Assembly (NCBI RefSeq): GCF_013373865.1
Contig: NC_050467.1
Location: 19,862,996-19,926,995, forward strand
Origin: Monomorium pharaonis
Lineage: Eukaryota > Arthropoda > Insecta > Hymenoptera > Formicidae
Length of the DNA stretch: 64,000 nt
Direction: 5' to 3'
Positions 35,751 through 46,949 of the stretch are shown piece by piece. Position numbers and translations under genes: made by a program. The notes under the pieces were generated by a model, which was not told the DNA's origin, ran no database searches, and saw nothing but the letters and a program-made list of their open reading frames with translations. Positions within the stretch are counted from its first letter, which is position 1. Each line of letters begins with the position of its first letter.

Positions 35751-37112
35751 CTATTGAATGAGATAATCCTCAGGCCTTTAACTAATAGGACTTTCCAAAA
35801 TGTGAAGCCACAATTATGCTATCCCGTGGGGATTATCTTTTATGAAAAGTGGTGCAAATGACTTTCTATTTAAACCGTAACCAAGACCAGTGTCAATTTG
35901 TCATTACGTCATAAATTTAAAAATCTATTTTACTTTAGTAGAACAGATTTTCTTCAAAAGAAGTGGCGATGGTATTTGTCAAAAAAGTTGAAATTTAGAA
36001 AAACGTGTCGAATTTTTATTGCTACACGTAAATTGTTCGTCAATTTTTATGATGAAAATGTATTTTTTCTTTTTCATAGTTTTACGACCGATGGTGACGA
36101 ACAAATTATTCGGAATAAAAAAATAATCAATAAAATTGTTACTAATTTTATTTAATTATCGTTTGTAATTTGTATAAAACCTAAAATTTATTCATTCACC
36201 ATTGCGAGAGTCGACGGAAGATGCACTTAAATTGCTCGATACAGTAGAAGAATTAATTATAAAAGAGTAATTAGTAATTAAGCACACAAAGATATAAAGT
36301 AGGTAGGTGTTCGCCTGCGGGTAACGAGAGCTCGGAATGTTCTTAGAAGTTCCATGTAAATAATGAGAGAATGAATTCGAATATGTCAAGACGTATAATA
36401 ATTACCACTGCAACATGCACCCGCAGGGTCCGACAAACACAGAGAGTGGTGTAGGAAGTAACTAAGTTGAAATAATTAAAATATCCTTGCGACAAAAAGC
36501 CTTTGAGGATAAAAGTGGTAGATATTTATTATCGTAAAAAAAAGCGCGTTAACTATCGCATCCCGTGGCTTGTTTATTTTGCACTTGATCATCGTAAATA
36601 TTTAATCTAAAAGAACAGAACTCTATTAATTCTTTGATCATAATTGGAAAAATATATGTATACGAAATGTGCTACTATTAATCCATATAACGCGGTGGCA
36701 TTAATCAATTAGGAGACCGTGCATCTATCTTTTTAATAGAATGCAACCGTATTAAAATTGTTGAAGTAAATTGCCTGATAATACATCTAAGATATTAAAA
36801 AAACGATTAAACGTTAAGTTGGTTTTTTCCTCTTTTTTTTTTCTTGATAATTATAGCGAAGTGATATGTAAAAACAGTATTCCTTCTACGAAGATTATAC
36901 ATACATATACAAAACTGTTGCCACACATGGCATATTTGGATAATCTGCATTCTTTATTATTCGAAAAAAAAAAAAAAAACTGGTGATGCAATCGATTGAT
37001 CGCTAGTTAATGATGTGGAGCGTAAACAGCCAATCAACCGGCGGTATCGGGAAATAAATCATTATTGCCGTTCGTCGCACTATTAGACAACGCGGTATCG
37101 AGCCGCAGACTC

Positions 37113-37155
37113 GTAGCTCTCCGCTTCTCTCGTAATCGGAGAAGCGGAGAACTAC
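37113..37155. repeat. GC-rich hairpin, 17-bp arms, 9-nt loop
   Basis: Arms 37113-37129 and 37139-37155 pair along 17 positions with a single mismatch that is a G-U wobble in RNA. The stem is GC-rich, so the RNA form would be stable. It is too short in arm and loop for a usual pre-miRNA. Confidence 0.75.
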
Positions 37156-39570
37156 CAGATGACCTTTGGCCGTGATTGACGCGGACTTCTCCGCCGTATA
37201 TCTTTGCACAAGGATTTGCTAGGCCGTGAGCGGCCGCGGCCGGTAGCGTGCTATTTGCCGTGGCACTTGAATATTTGCTTAGAACCTCGAGCGCCGGAGG
37301 AGGGCCCTCCAGGTATCCTTGGACCGGCGAACAATATTTACGTATAACACCGAGTTACGAATCGAGAGGAAAGAAAGCCGGTGGACGGAGGCTCGCGGTG
37401 TAGAGAAAGAGCCGAGCTAAGGGAGATAAAGGAGTAGAGAAAGAAGATCGTGAGAGAGGGCAATCCGCGCGGTGGAAACGGAGACGGAGACGAGTGGCGG
37501 ATTGCGAGCCGGAGAGGCCGTAAGACGAAATTAATAAGAGAAACGAAATGTGTACTATGGAAATGAGAAAGGCGGTGGGAGACGTAGAGAACGACGTGCT
37601 CGTCGGCGGTGCATTAGGATGCACTTGTGGCGATTTCAGTCGGGGTACGTCGCGCGAGTAACCCACGCCGGCCATGCATTAATCTGATGACTATGAATCC
37701 GAATGAATCATAATTAATATCTTTGCCCATTAGTCGTAAGAGCACACCGGCGACCGCGGATAATGCGCACGTTTTTCTCGCGTATCTTTAATTACTTGCG
37801 TTTTGCCGATGACGTATTACGGAGATCGCCGTTTCCGGCCGGTGTCTCAACAGAAAACGGCGTGCACGTAACATCCGGTATTTATCGAATTCGCGATATG
37901 AACACGCGCGGAAATATTTGTGAAATTTATCTTACTATTTTGCGATCAGTTTAATTCTCAATGTCGCTTTCATAACGTTAAGTTTGTTGACAAGCGTAAT
38001 CGCTATCCTTTTCGTATTTATCTTTAAATTAAAGTAAGAGCATTAACGAGTTTATTTTAGCTAACAATTTTGTTAAACAAATGTTATGAGGCAGTCCCGG
38101 GAGATCATTTCAATTTTAAGTTTAGTCGGTTTATTTAATTAACTCGTTCGCGCCGCAAAGATTCTCCCATTCGCGATAATAAGAAATTTTATTGCGCTAC
38201 GAGAACGCGCGTTCATAAAATCCCTGATGTCTACGTCAATTTCACGTAATATCAGAAGTCCGGCGAGAAAGTTAAGTTTTTAGCGCACTTCTGTCGCCCA
38301 TAAATTCCTACGTACGCGCACCCCGACCAGGCAATTTTCACCAAGAACCAAGAAACGCGACGGGGCGTCACAGTCCGTTCCGTTCGCCAGGATTCCAAGC
38401 AGCTGCTGGACTTATGCGCTGTGAAATGCATAATGCGCCTCCGCGGCCGGGGATGCGCTATCTAGGATGTGTGAAACGAATTTCTGTCTTCGTATGGTCA
38501 TTGAGGCCACGCGTGGATGCAAAGACGACAGACGTCGTACGGTAGGATATCCAGGCGTCTGCCACGCGGCGTTGAACGCGGCACTCCGGCGCAATTTTCA
38601 GTAGTTTTACGTTAATTAAGGGCAGCCTCCTGTCCGATTGAATTCACGTAACCTAACCTTGGACGAGATGCCGGACAATCCTGTTATTACAGATATGCAC
38701 GTGTGATCGCGGGGGCTTGGGGAAAAATTTCCAATGACTCGATGAAGAAGAACGCGTTCGGGAGAACAGACATAAATATATATTTTTTTCCACATACCGC
38801 GACGTGCATAAAGGGTGAGGGGCTCTGAATCCGTATCCATCAATATTTTCATTCACAACCTTCATGACAGAAACGAGCTTTGCCAGCAGTCACGTACGAA
38901 AACACACGCGACGTGTTGAGGTGAAAAGTAGGTAACTCGAGGTAACTGATCGAGGACCGTGGAGAGACGGCGGGTTAAACGACGGCGATGGCAGGTGTCA
39001 AGCGGTCAGTTGATCACTGTCAAATAGATCGGAATAGTTCCCGTCGCAGCTCGTCCACATTCCGCCGTGACGTTATAGGCGGAATAAAAACAAAATTGCG
39101 GACGACAATTCTGAAGGGAAGGAGGGACAGCCTGATCGCGCTTTATGGCGCTTTAAAAAGGTGATATCTCTATGAAGCAAGTTTAATAGAAAAAAATGTA
39201 ACCGTGAACTCGTCAATTCGAACGTTCCGCGCTCTTTGTTTCATTGGTAATTGTTGATAATTGGCAAAAAAAAAAAACTGTTACGCTCGTTATTAATAGA
39301 ACTCCCATTTCATGATTGTTTTCATTGGTAACATATCCGATTGAAGCAGCGCGATAGAATGACAATACGAATGCAAATACTGGCGAAGGCGCTTTCTAAC
39401 GAACCAGAGTAAAATCAATTCGATACAAATCTCATATCTGCGCGAACTGCTGTGATGGATTTGATAAGGCATCGCGGGAATTGCGCGATATTAATGAACA
39501 CCAGAAGAAAAAGAGCACATAGCTGCAAGGGAAAAGGGGATAGAGCGAAGGAAACAGAAAGAGAGTGAGT

Positions 39571-39573
<3 letters not shown>

Positions 39574-39602
<29 letters not shown>
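39574..39602. repeat. (GA)n microsatellite
   Basis: Perfect GA run at the end of a GA-rich stretch. Confidence 0.9.
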
Positions 39603-39605
<3 letters not shown>

Positions 39606-39720
39606 CGGAAGAAATCTAGCGAGTCCTCGACAGCGCGTTTCAAACATCTGCCGCCGCAGATATCTTTCCTCGCAGATTCATACGTTCCGCGACGACTCTC
39701 CCGTGCACGCGAAGCGAGAT

Positions 39721-39761
39721 CGTGTACGCGCGCGCGCGCGCGCGTGTGTGTACGTGCGTAC
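39721..39761. repeat. Alternating (GC)n/(GT)n tract
   Basis: About 40 bp of CG, TG and TA steps, Z-DNA-prone like 34613-34662. Confidence 0.85.
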
Positions 39762-42054
39762 CTTGTGTGGTACATAAATCATAAAGCGCCAGTAGCCGAG
39801 GAGGAGGAATGCGTAACGCAGCGTTCGTTTACCGCACTCGCATAGATACCAAACCGATTTGTGTGGAGAGACGAATTTCCATTCGTCAGAATGGAAATGA
39901 CTATGTCGGGCAGCATCCGATAAATCACGCTTCGTGTGCATCTAATCGCTTGGCACTAGACCCTGGCGGCTAAGTAAGTGTCCTTACTTCCTCCACAATT
40001 TAAATTGAACGAACTGGTATTCGCATTGTGGAAAAATGAAGGCTCGGCTAAAACCTAAGCCATTAAAAGTCCGCAACCGCGTCTCTTTACTCCAAATTAA
40101 TCTGCCGTTGGAGAGAAGTCCGGTTCCTCGCGCTACGCGGACGGCGTCCGTTAACGATCTCCGTCACGGATTAATCCGCCGCGAGCTATAACGAATCTCG
40201 AGTGTTCCCGGGGATGATTGAAAACTGGAAGTCGCGCGTTCCGACGCGCGGCGAAAAGCTGTCGCACTTGATCGCGTCCGCGGACGGTAATCGCCGCCTT
40301 CTCTCCGCGGCGCGGCGCGGAGAGGCAAGGGGGAGAGAAAAAAAAAGACAGCGAGAGAGAAAGAGAGAGGCTTAAACGTGGCGCACGCTTTTTTCCTATA
40401 ACTCAATCACGGCCGTTACGTCGAAGCAGGATGAGCCGTAAAGTCCGGCCATTAGAAACGTGCGGTGCGTCGCCGCGCTGCACGACAAATCGCCGTGGAA
40501 CAAAAGTCCCCCGTCCTACATTTCGCCGCCGCTGCCGCCGCCGCGGCCTACACAGCCGGCAGATGCGCTGACAAGCGAGAATCGCCTTAAAGGCGTCGCG
40601 CTCGACAGATTGCACCAGCGGCGCGGCGACTGATTGATGCGCCCGCGAACAACAATCCGGCGCGCAGCGCACAGCCAGCCGCGCGGCAGCCAGCGCTTCC
40701 CTATTCATCTTCTTCTTGCGCCCAGGCGCATTAGCGACAATACCTATGTGCATTAAGGCGCCGGTGTGGGTACGTACCCCCGGCAGCAACACTACCGCGT
40801 TTACGCCGCGCGATGCAGCTTCTCTCGCGTTTCTTTTTCTCTCTCTCTCTCTCTCTCTGTCCTCCTTCCCTTCCTCGCGACTCGCCGAGTTGGGACGGGA
40901 AGAAATTTCGTGAAAGTACATACAAGCGAATGACTGTTCTCTCACAATTAGCGGACAAATCGTGATTCTCTTCGCGCGCATGTCGCCAGGAAGGGAGAAG
41001 GAGGGAGGAGAGATTTTTATACTCGCCTACACCGTATGAAATTCGCAGATGTTTTTTCCTCGAAAGCGTAAAACGCGCGTTTCGAGAGAGAAAGAAGATA
41101 ATTTCACGTTTCCTGTTATTACTCCGCGCTCTTAACAAGCGTACAAGAAATATGCAAACAAGATGTTTATTATTTACCCGTGTAATATACGACATCTAAT
41201 GTACTAATTTGTACATTTATTTCACGCACTTATAACGCACGACCTTTGCTCGTGCTGGCGGAGGATAATAAAAATTAATAATTGGGTTTCCTCAAGTATT
41301 CGTCGCGTTCGTTTCGACGAATTAAATTCCATTCGTGGCACATAATTTATTTGGCTACTTATAAAATGTATTTTTTAATCATAAATTTCGTCCGTCATAA
41401 TTTCTGCATTGATTGACGCGCGATCACGATTGATGCATGCCCTTACAAGGGGGAAAGGATACTTTTGACACGCAGTATCGCTGTTATTAATATCCTTTAC
41501 CGATCTTACGTGCAGCCAACACCTACGCGATCAGCGGGGTTCCTGTCTCCTTGGAATCCAGGTGTCTACCTGGTTGACATTTGACAGGCACGTCGGTTCG
41601 GGGATTCCTCTTGCGTGACATTCGATCGATGGATGTTCGATTCTATGATAATAGGATGTACCAGATAAGATAATTGCTAGGAGGGTCGACGACCGTGTAG
41701 AATTTCGTGATTTGGTTCCGAGCACGAATGAAAATTGTTAGGAATTCGATGAAATCGATATTAATTGCAATATACATATTTTGCGTAAAATAAAGTTGCT
41801 TCAGTTATAAAATTTTAAATTCTAAACGTTAAAATGAAATAGCTCTCGTTTTAATTTATTATTAAATTTAATATTTGCAATATACAAGTAAGCGCGGAAT
41901 ATATAATATTCTGAGACTAATTAAAAAAATTCAAATTTATTAGTTTTAATTATTACTTAATGTAAGAAGCATTGAAATCATGTATCACGTATGAAGAGAG
42001 GAGAGAGAAAAATTAATTTAAGAAAAATTTCAGAAAAAAATTTATTCGTTTCAG

Positions 42055-42289
42055 GGTCGCATGCCATTCATGCGAGCGGTGAGCATGGAACAGCGGTGGC
42101 AAGATCTCGCATCTCTTTTATCCCTGCCGGGAGGACCGGATCATTTCGCACATCCCGCGCATCCTGGATATCCAGGACACGGCATAAGTCACAGTCATTA
42201 CGAGGCGCAACGTAATGTATTGCTTCATAATCCTACCTTAGCGCCTCCGGTGGGGGATCTCAATTCAACAGGACCTTACCACAATGTGG
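42055..42289 (+). CDS. cnc: cap-n-collar exon with conserved MEQRWQDLASLLSLP segment
   Basis: A 235-nt exon after a CGTTTCAG acceptor, 78 codons plus one base, ending GTGG|GTGAGT. The product begins GRMPFMRAVSMEQRWQDL; the QRWQDL-LLSL block is characteristic of insect Cnc proteins. A His/Pro/Gly-rich part follows (HFAHPAHPGYPGHG, SHSHYEAQRNVLLHNP). It accepts phase 0 from either 30291 or 34042, so it is the first exon shared by long and short isoforms. An in-frame ATG at 42061 could serve as a start for a still shorter form. Confidence 0.93.
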
Positions 42290-42662
42290 GTGAGTGTTGC
42301 CCGAAGTTGTGTACGGAAGTTTTTTGTTCCTATTTTATATTATGTCATATATTATCACTTTTTCTCTCTGATACTAATCTCATATGAATTTCTATTGTTT
42401 AGTTAAATGAAGCTAATGTGTGCATTAGAGTACGAAAGTCGACTTTTAGGCAAAATATTTTCTGTACTAACGGCAAGACTCATACATACGTTATACAATC
42501 TCTAAAGCGTAATTTATAATGATTTTTCATTCACGCATTCACACTCGTACAAACTCCGGCCAATGTCATCATTTTTTGTATGAAAAAAAAGGGGAAATAC
42601 AGTAATCTTATAATATCATCTAAGAAATTTCATTGTCTGAACTAAGCTGCTCACTGTTACAG
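42290..42662 (+). other. cnc: cnc intron, 373 bp
   Basis: GTGAGT to CTGTTACAG, phase 1. No other feature seen. Confidence 0.9.
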
Positions 42663-42887
42663 GTGGGTCGTCGAATTTGGGTTCAGCTGTGGCAACATCG
42701 ATGAATTTAACAAACAGTAGCGAACCAATGGGTGCAGAGAGCGGTGCGAGTTACAAGTCTGAACCTAACGATATGATGTATTATCATACACCGACGACAG
42801 ATTCCATCAACCAAACTACTGATGGATTTCTTTCATCCCTACTCAATGACGAGGATTTGCATCTAATGGACATGGCCATGAACGACG
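42663..42887 (+). CDS. cnc: cap-n-collar exon ending in LLNDEDLHLMDMAMNDG
   Basis: A 225-nt exon after CTGTTACAG. It contributes a Ser/Asn/Gly-rich region and ends with DGFLSSLLNDEDLHLMDMAMNDG, a conserved hallmark of insect Cnc just before the region leading to the CNC-bZIP domain. It ends in phase 1 at a strong GTAAGT donor, so translation must continue in another exon. None with a CNC or bZIP signature was found to the right edge. If the intron is retained, translation stops two codons later and an AATAAA lies at about 42962. Confidence 0.93.
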
Positions 42888-43040
42888 GTAAGTAGTACTA
42901 TTGCTTATATCATTGTACATTCTTCTCCTGATATTAAAATCCTATCGCTTTATTAATGTATGAAATAAAAAAAACAGATATTTGAAAAAATATATAATAT
43001 AAAGACGCGTTTATTCAAGAATTTTTACGAGACTTTTAGA

Positions 43041-43083
43041 GTTATACTTTAATAATTTTTAGCGTTATACTTTAATAATTTTT
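43041..43083. repeat. Tandem duplication, 23-bp unit
   Basis: GTTATACTTTAATAATTTTT is followed by AGC and then repeated exactly. Simple local duplication. Confidence 0.85.
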
Positions 43084-44115
43084 AATTACAAAAGAGAAAA
43101 TAAAATCAATCATTCTTTAAAGTGAAAGATATCTTTTAAATACTTTTTGTGTGCCAGTTTATTTTATTAGTATACGAAATCTAATTCATTAAATCAATGT
43201 GAATGAACAATAAAAATTATATTTAATTCAGAATAGAAACAAAAAATGAAAAAAAATCACAAAAGTTCCCTAGCGTAACTTTCATTGAAATTCACGTAAA
43301 ATAAACTTGTAATTTTAATAATAGTAATAATGTGCTAATTTCTGTCAATATGTTGGAATCTATTAAAACAATTTATTTTAGAAAAAAATATAACCAAAAA
43401 TTTGTTTATAAAAGTATAAAACTTTATTATATTTTGTTATCATAACGTATAAAAATAAGATCAAAGAACGAAATATCGCAGTATTTTGTAACGAAGTAAT
43501 ATCATAAAACATGAATATTTTTTTAACTTCGATGATTCGCGCAAGATAAAGAATATAACTTTATATTAGAACATACTTCATGTTATCACAAGTTTTAAAT
43601 GTTTTGTAGGCTAATAAAATACATTCACAGAAGCTTTAGATTAACATAAATGAATAAAGTACATGTAAAGCTACAATAGGAAAAATTATTATTTTATATT
43701 TTATGAGGCAATATATTCCACGAAATCTATCTTAAACTTCTACTATCAAAGAATTATTTATGAATATCATATTAAGACTAACATCTTCATTAAAGAAGAA
43801 AAAAAATTAATCATAATTATTAACACTAAACAAATTGATTTTTTTCAATAACCTATGGTTTACACAACAATGGAAATAATGTAAGTGTATATCATCTAAA
43901 AACTTCTTCATACGATTTAAAACTTACTATAAATAAAACCCTGTACTATAATTGAAACCCTGTCGATTCTGTGCTTACGATTGAGGTAGAAATATAAATT
44001 CGAACGTATCTTACATTTTTTCTCACCAGTAAGGAACTTTGTGATATCATATAGTAGAAAACTTAAGGAAACAAAAATAAATTGTCATCGTTGCTCATAT
44101 ACTCTAATACATTGA

Positions 44116-44451
44116 TTAGAGATGTAAAACTATCGAGTACGAATTGAATCAAATTAAATCAGATAATATTCGAATCGATTTGAATAATTCAAATTAATGA
44201 AAATTTTGAGTCTACAAATTTCAAATACGAATTACATATTTTATATCGACAAATAGAACATGTATAAAATATGACTTATATGATAAAATATATAAAATCA
44301 TTTTATATCATATAATCAGTATTACTTTACATAAATCTTTTATTTTATATAATAAAATTCAACCCAATGATAATATTATTGGTTAAAAATAATGTTTCAA
44401 CAATTTGATTCGATTCGGCGTCAAAAAATTTTAATTCGCACACATCTCTAA
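44116..44451. mobile_element. MITE-like element with 10-bp terminal inverted repeats
   Basis: TTAGAGATGT at 44116-44125 is the inverse of ACATCTCTAA at 44442-44451. Just inside both ends are GAATT and GAATCAAATT-type words, again in inverted order, and the centre is AT-rich with further GAATTC-like palindromy. There is no coding capacity. The element lies 60 bp past the vasa stop codon, so it is probably in the vasa 3' UTR. It supplies a minus-strand AATAAA at 44339-44344. Target duplication not resolved. Confidence 0.5.
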
Positions 44452-44510
44452 TATCATATTTTAAAATTAAAAAAAAAAAGTTAAGTAGAATCTCACACGA
44501 TGCATCTAAT

Positions 44511-44594
44511 CTACCATTGTTCTTCTGGTTCTGCTGGTGTAGGAGGTGCGTAACCAACATCATCATATGATTCACCTCCGTACGCATCCTTGTT
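44511..44594 (-). CDS. vas: vasa exon 3 (C-terminal exon)
   Basis: An 84-nt exon after a CTGTACAG acceptor, in phase 0: 27 codons and TAG. It encodes NKDAYGGESYDDVGYAPPTPA and ends PEEQW. An acidic tail closing with Trp is typical of Vasa proteins and distinguishes them from other DDX3/DDX4-like helicases. Confidence 0.93.
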   Translation of the reverse strand, partial: NKDAYGGESYDDVGYAPPTPAEPEEQW

Positions 44595-44875
44595 CTGTAC
44601 AGAAAAATATTGCATATGTATTTATTCACGTATTTATTAAAAGCTTCAATTCGATCAAAGAATTCTCGATTTATAATAATTTGTAATACAGAATTTTTAC
44701 TATTCATATTTATACCACGTGTTTATCAAAAGTCCTGATTTGATCAAAGAATTCTTCACAATTTACAATAACTTGTAATACTGAATTTTTAATATTCAAT
44801 AGAAATATACTCTGAATATAATAAAAATAAATTATATTACTAATATTCAAGAAATTTAAAAGTAGCATTACTTAC
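44595..44875 (-). other. vas: vasa intron 2 (281 bp)
   Basis: GTAAGT to CTGTACAG on the minus strand. AT-rich, no other feature. Reading through the donor would add 11 residues and stop. Confidence 0.9.
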
Positions 44876-46780
44876 GCCTCTAATATCTTCCCCGCCAAAT
44901 CGTCTACCCTTTCCTGGCATGAAGGATCTGGATCCGCCACCGCCGCCAGATTCTAACCAGTCAGGTACTGGCTGACCGGCTTGTTTCAAAATTTTAATCA
45001 AATCATCACTAAGAGCCATATCAGAACTTGAATCAAAAAATGAAGTCGCTTTTCCGCGATTTCCAACTCGACCAGTTCGTCCGATTCTATGAACGTATTC
45101 GTCGATCGTCTTTGGCAAATCAAAGTTAATAACATGTGAAACGTTTTTAATATCCAAGCCTCGTGCGGCAACCGCCGTTGCTACCAAAATCAACATTTTT
45201 CCTCGCTTAAACTCGGATAGAGCTTCTTCTCGTTCTCTTTGTAATCTATCGCCATGTATACTGGTTGTTGGATAATTGCTTTCCGATAAGAAAGCAGCGA
45301 TAAAGTCTGTGTGTCTTTTCTGTTCGACAAATACTAAAGTTCCTTCTAGATTACCCAGTTGGTTCTGTTTCTCTATAAGTTCTTTTAACAATTTTCGCTT
45401 GTCGGACTGACCAGATGCTTGATAGAAGTTCTGTTCTACATCAGTGCAGGCGCCACCGATAATCCCAACTGCGAGGAATAAATAATTTCGCAAAAATCTA
45501 CCTGCGAGTTCTTGTATCTCATTTGGGAAAGTAGCGGAGAACATAAGGGTTTGCTTTTCATCTGCAGCTATCATTGTGTCATGATCTATAATCTTTTCAA
45601 TATCGGGCAGGAAACCCAAGTCGAGCATTCTGTCAGCTTCATCTAACACAAAGAAACGTAAAGAAGAAAGTCTAATCTTGCCTCGTCCAATAAAATCTAA
45701 CAGTCTGCCTGGAGTTGCGACTAAAATGTGGCAACCGTTGAGCACCTTATTCGTTTGATGCATAACTGATGTTCCTCCATAAACCATCTCTACACGTATG
45801 AAAGAATTCAAAGAAAATTTCTTGACTTGTGAATAAATCTGCGCGGTGAGCTCGCGTGTAGGCGATATAATAATTGCGTGTGGTTCGCATGAAGTGGATG
45901 TTTTAACTAAATCTTTTGGATTCTCTAACAAAGTATGTAAGATAGGAAGTACAAATGCCGCAGTTTTGCCCGAACCTGTTTGCGCGCAAGCCATTAAATC
46001 ACGGCCGCTCATTATAATTGGAATAGCGTACTTTTGAACAGGAGTAGGCTTCGTATAACTCGACTTCTTAATATTCTCCAACAAAATATCTCTGAGACCG
46101 GATTTCTCGAAAGATTGTATCGGACGTGGTGCATCTTCACCGCTTACCTTTACTTCGATGTCATCATATTTATTAAAGTTTATGCCCACTGACACATCAT
46201 TTCCAAATAAGTAACCTTCATCATCAGGACATTCTGGCGGAACATAATGCTCTTTCTTCTTTGGTTCTTCATCTTTAGATTCATCATTTTGTTTGCGTCC
46301 TCTGTTTTCAAAATTACTGTAGCCCTCATCATTATCATCATCATCCCTGTTTCTACCACCGCCTCTTCCACCACCTCTTCCGCCTCCTCCTCTTCCTCCT
46401 CGTCCACCTCTATCATCTCTATCTCTCCTAGGTCTGCTTCCATCGTTTCCGCCATAACAGTTATCTTCGCCATCATCATTATCCCTGTTTCGCCTACCAT
46501 TGTTCCTATTGCCTTGCCACCTACTATCATCGTCGCCTCTGTTATTTTCATAACGCGGTCTGTCACCATCTTGTCTGTTGCGTCCTCCAAATCTATTGCT
46601 ACGATCGCCATTATATTTATTATTTTCAGGATCTTCATTGTTGGTATTACTATCATAATTTTCCTCCCACTCTGTTTGTTTGCTATTATTGTAACCTCCT
46701 ATACTATAATCTGTCTCATTGTTATTGTGTATAATTGCACCACGTCCTTTACCGCGGCAAGGGGCCCGTCCTTCTTCAAA
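44876..46780 (-). CDS. vas: Vasa, DEAD-box RNA helicase (main exon)
   Basis: A 1905-nt exon in phase 0 at both ends, giving residues 22-656 of a predicted 683-aa protein; family lengths are about 600-700. The N-terminal third is disordered, Asn/Asp-rich, with an RGG tract (about 144-164), the usual Vasa RNA-binding region. No CCHC zinc knuckle is seen. HYVPPECPDDEG precedes the helicase core, as in other Vasa proteins. All core motifs are intact: Q motif (about 245-275), AQTGSGKT (287-294), PTRELTAQ (328-335), GG, TPGRLLD, DEAD (401-404), SAT (436-438), TAVAARGLDI and HRIGRTGR (585-592). Vasa is an ATP-dependent RNA helicase of germ granules that acts in piRNA amplification and translation of germline mRNAs. 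It lies antisense to cnc. Confidence 0.97.
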
Positions 46781-46886
46781 CTGTAAAAACAATATCAATA
46801 TTGTATGATTATTTTATTATTACTTTATTTTTGTAGTATATATAAATATATTTCCATTGTATAAAAAATTATTTAAATGATCTTAC
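46781..46886 (-). other. vas: vasa intron 1 (106 bp)
   Basis: GTAAGA to TTTTTACAG on the minus strand, phase 0. Short intron typical of insects. Confidence 0.9.
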
Positions 46887-46949
46887 GGAGGATACAGTTG
46901 CTGGCGGCTGAGAAAAGTCCAATGTATCATCACCCCACTGCTCTTCCAT
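46887..46949 (-). CDS. vas: vasa exon 1, start of coding region
   Basis: ATG at 46949 opens 21 codons, MEEQWGDDTLDFSQPPATVS plus S, ending TCC|GTAAGA and joining exon 2 in phase 0. An acidic MxExW start is usual for Vasa. Just upstream the minus strand reads TTGCTATAGGTAAAA, which may be a splice acceptor of a 5' UTR exon, so transcription probably starts further right. Confidence 0.9.

Larger units (their letters stand above)
34043..42054 (+). other. cnc: cnc intron, second part
   Basis: About 8 kb between the alternative first exon and the exon at 42055. It holds two Z-DNA-prone tracts, two inverted repeats, a GA microsatellite and CpG-rich stretches (37000-37900, 38200-39150, 40100-41000). 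The larger frames here (34660-35229 on +, 40403-40981 on -) are Arg-rich or repeat-driven and match nothing known. Confidence 0.7.
42888..44510 (+). other. cnc: Start of the next cnc intron; includes vasa 3' flank
   Basis: Very AT-rich. Contains a 23-bp tandem duplication (43041-43083) and the MITE-like element at 44116-44451. No coding exon on either strand. Confidence 0.75.

Noticed and set aside
38648..38660. Telomere-like TAACCTAACCT
   Set aside because: Only two units of the insect TTAGG repeat; expected by chance.
40403..41195. Minus-strand frames of 192 and 154 codons
   Set aside because: Driven by CpG-rich sequence and a GA tract; Arg/Glu-rich with no motif.
46180..46786. Met/Ile-rich minus frame and Ile/Ser-rich + frame of 158-179 codons
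   Set aside because: Out-of-frame shadows of the vasa N-terminal repeat region.
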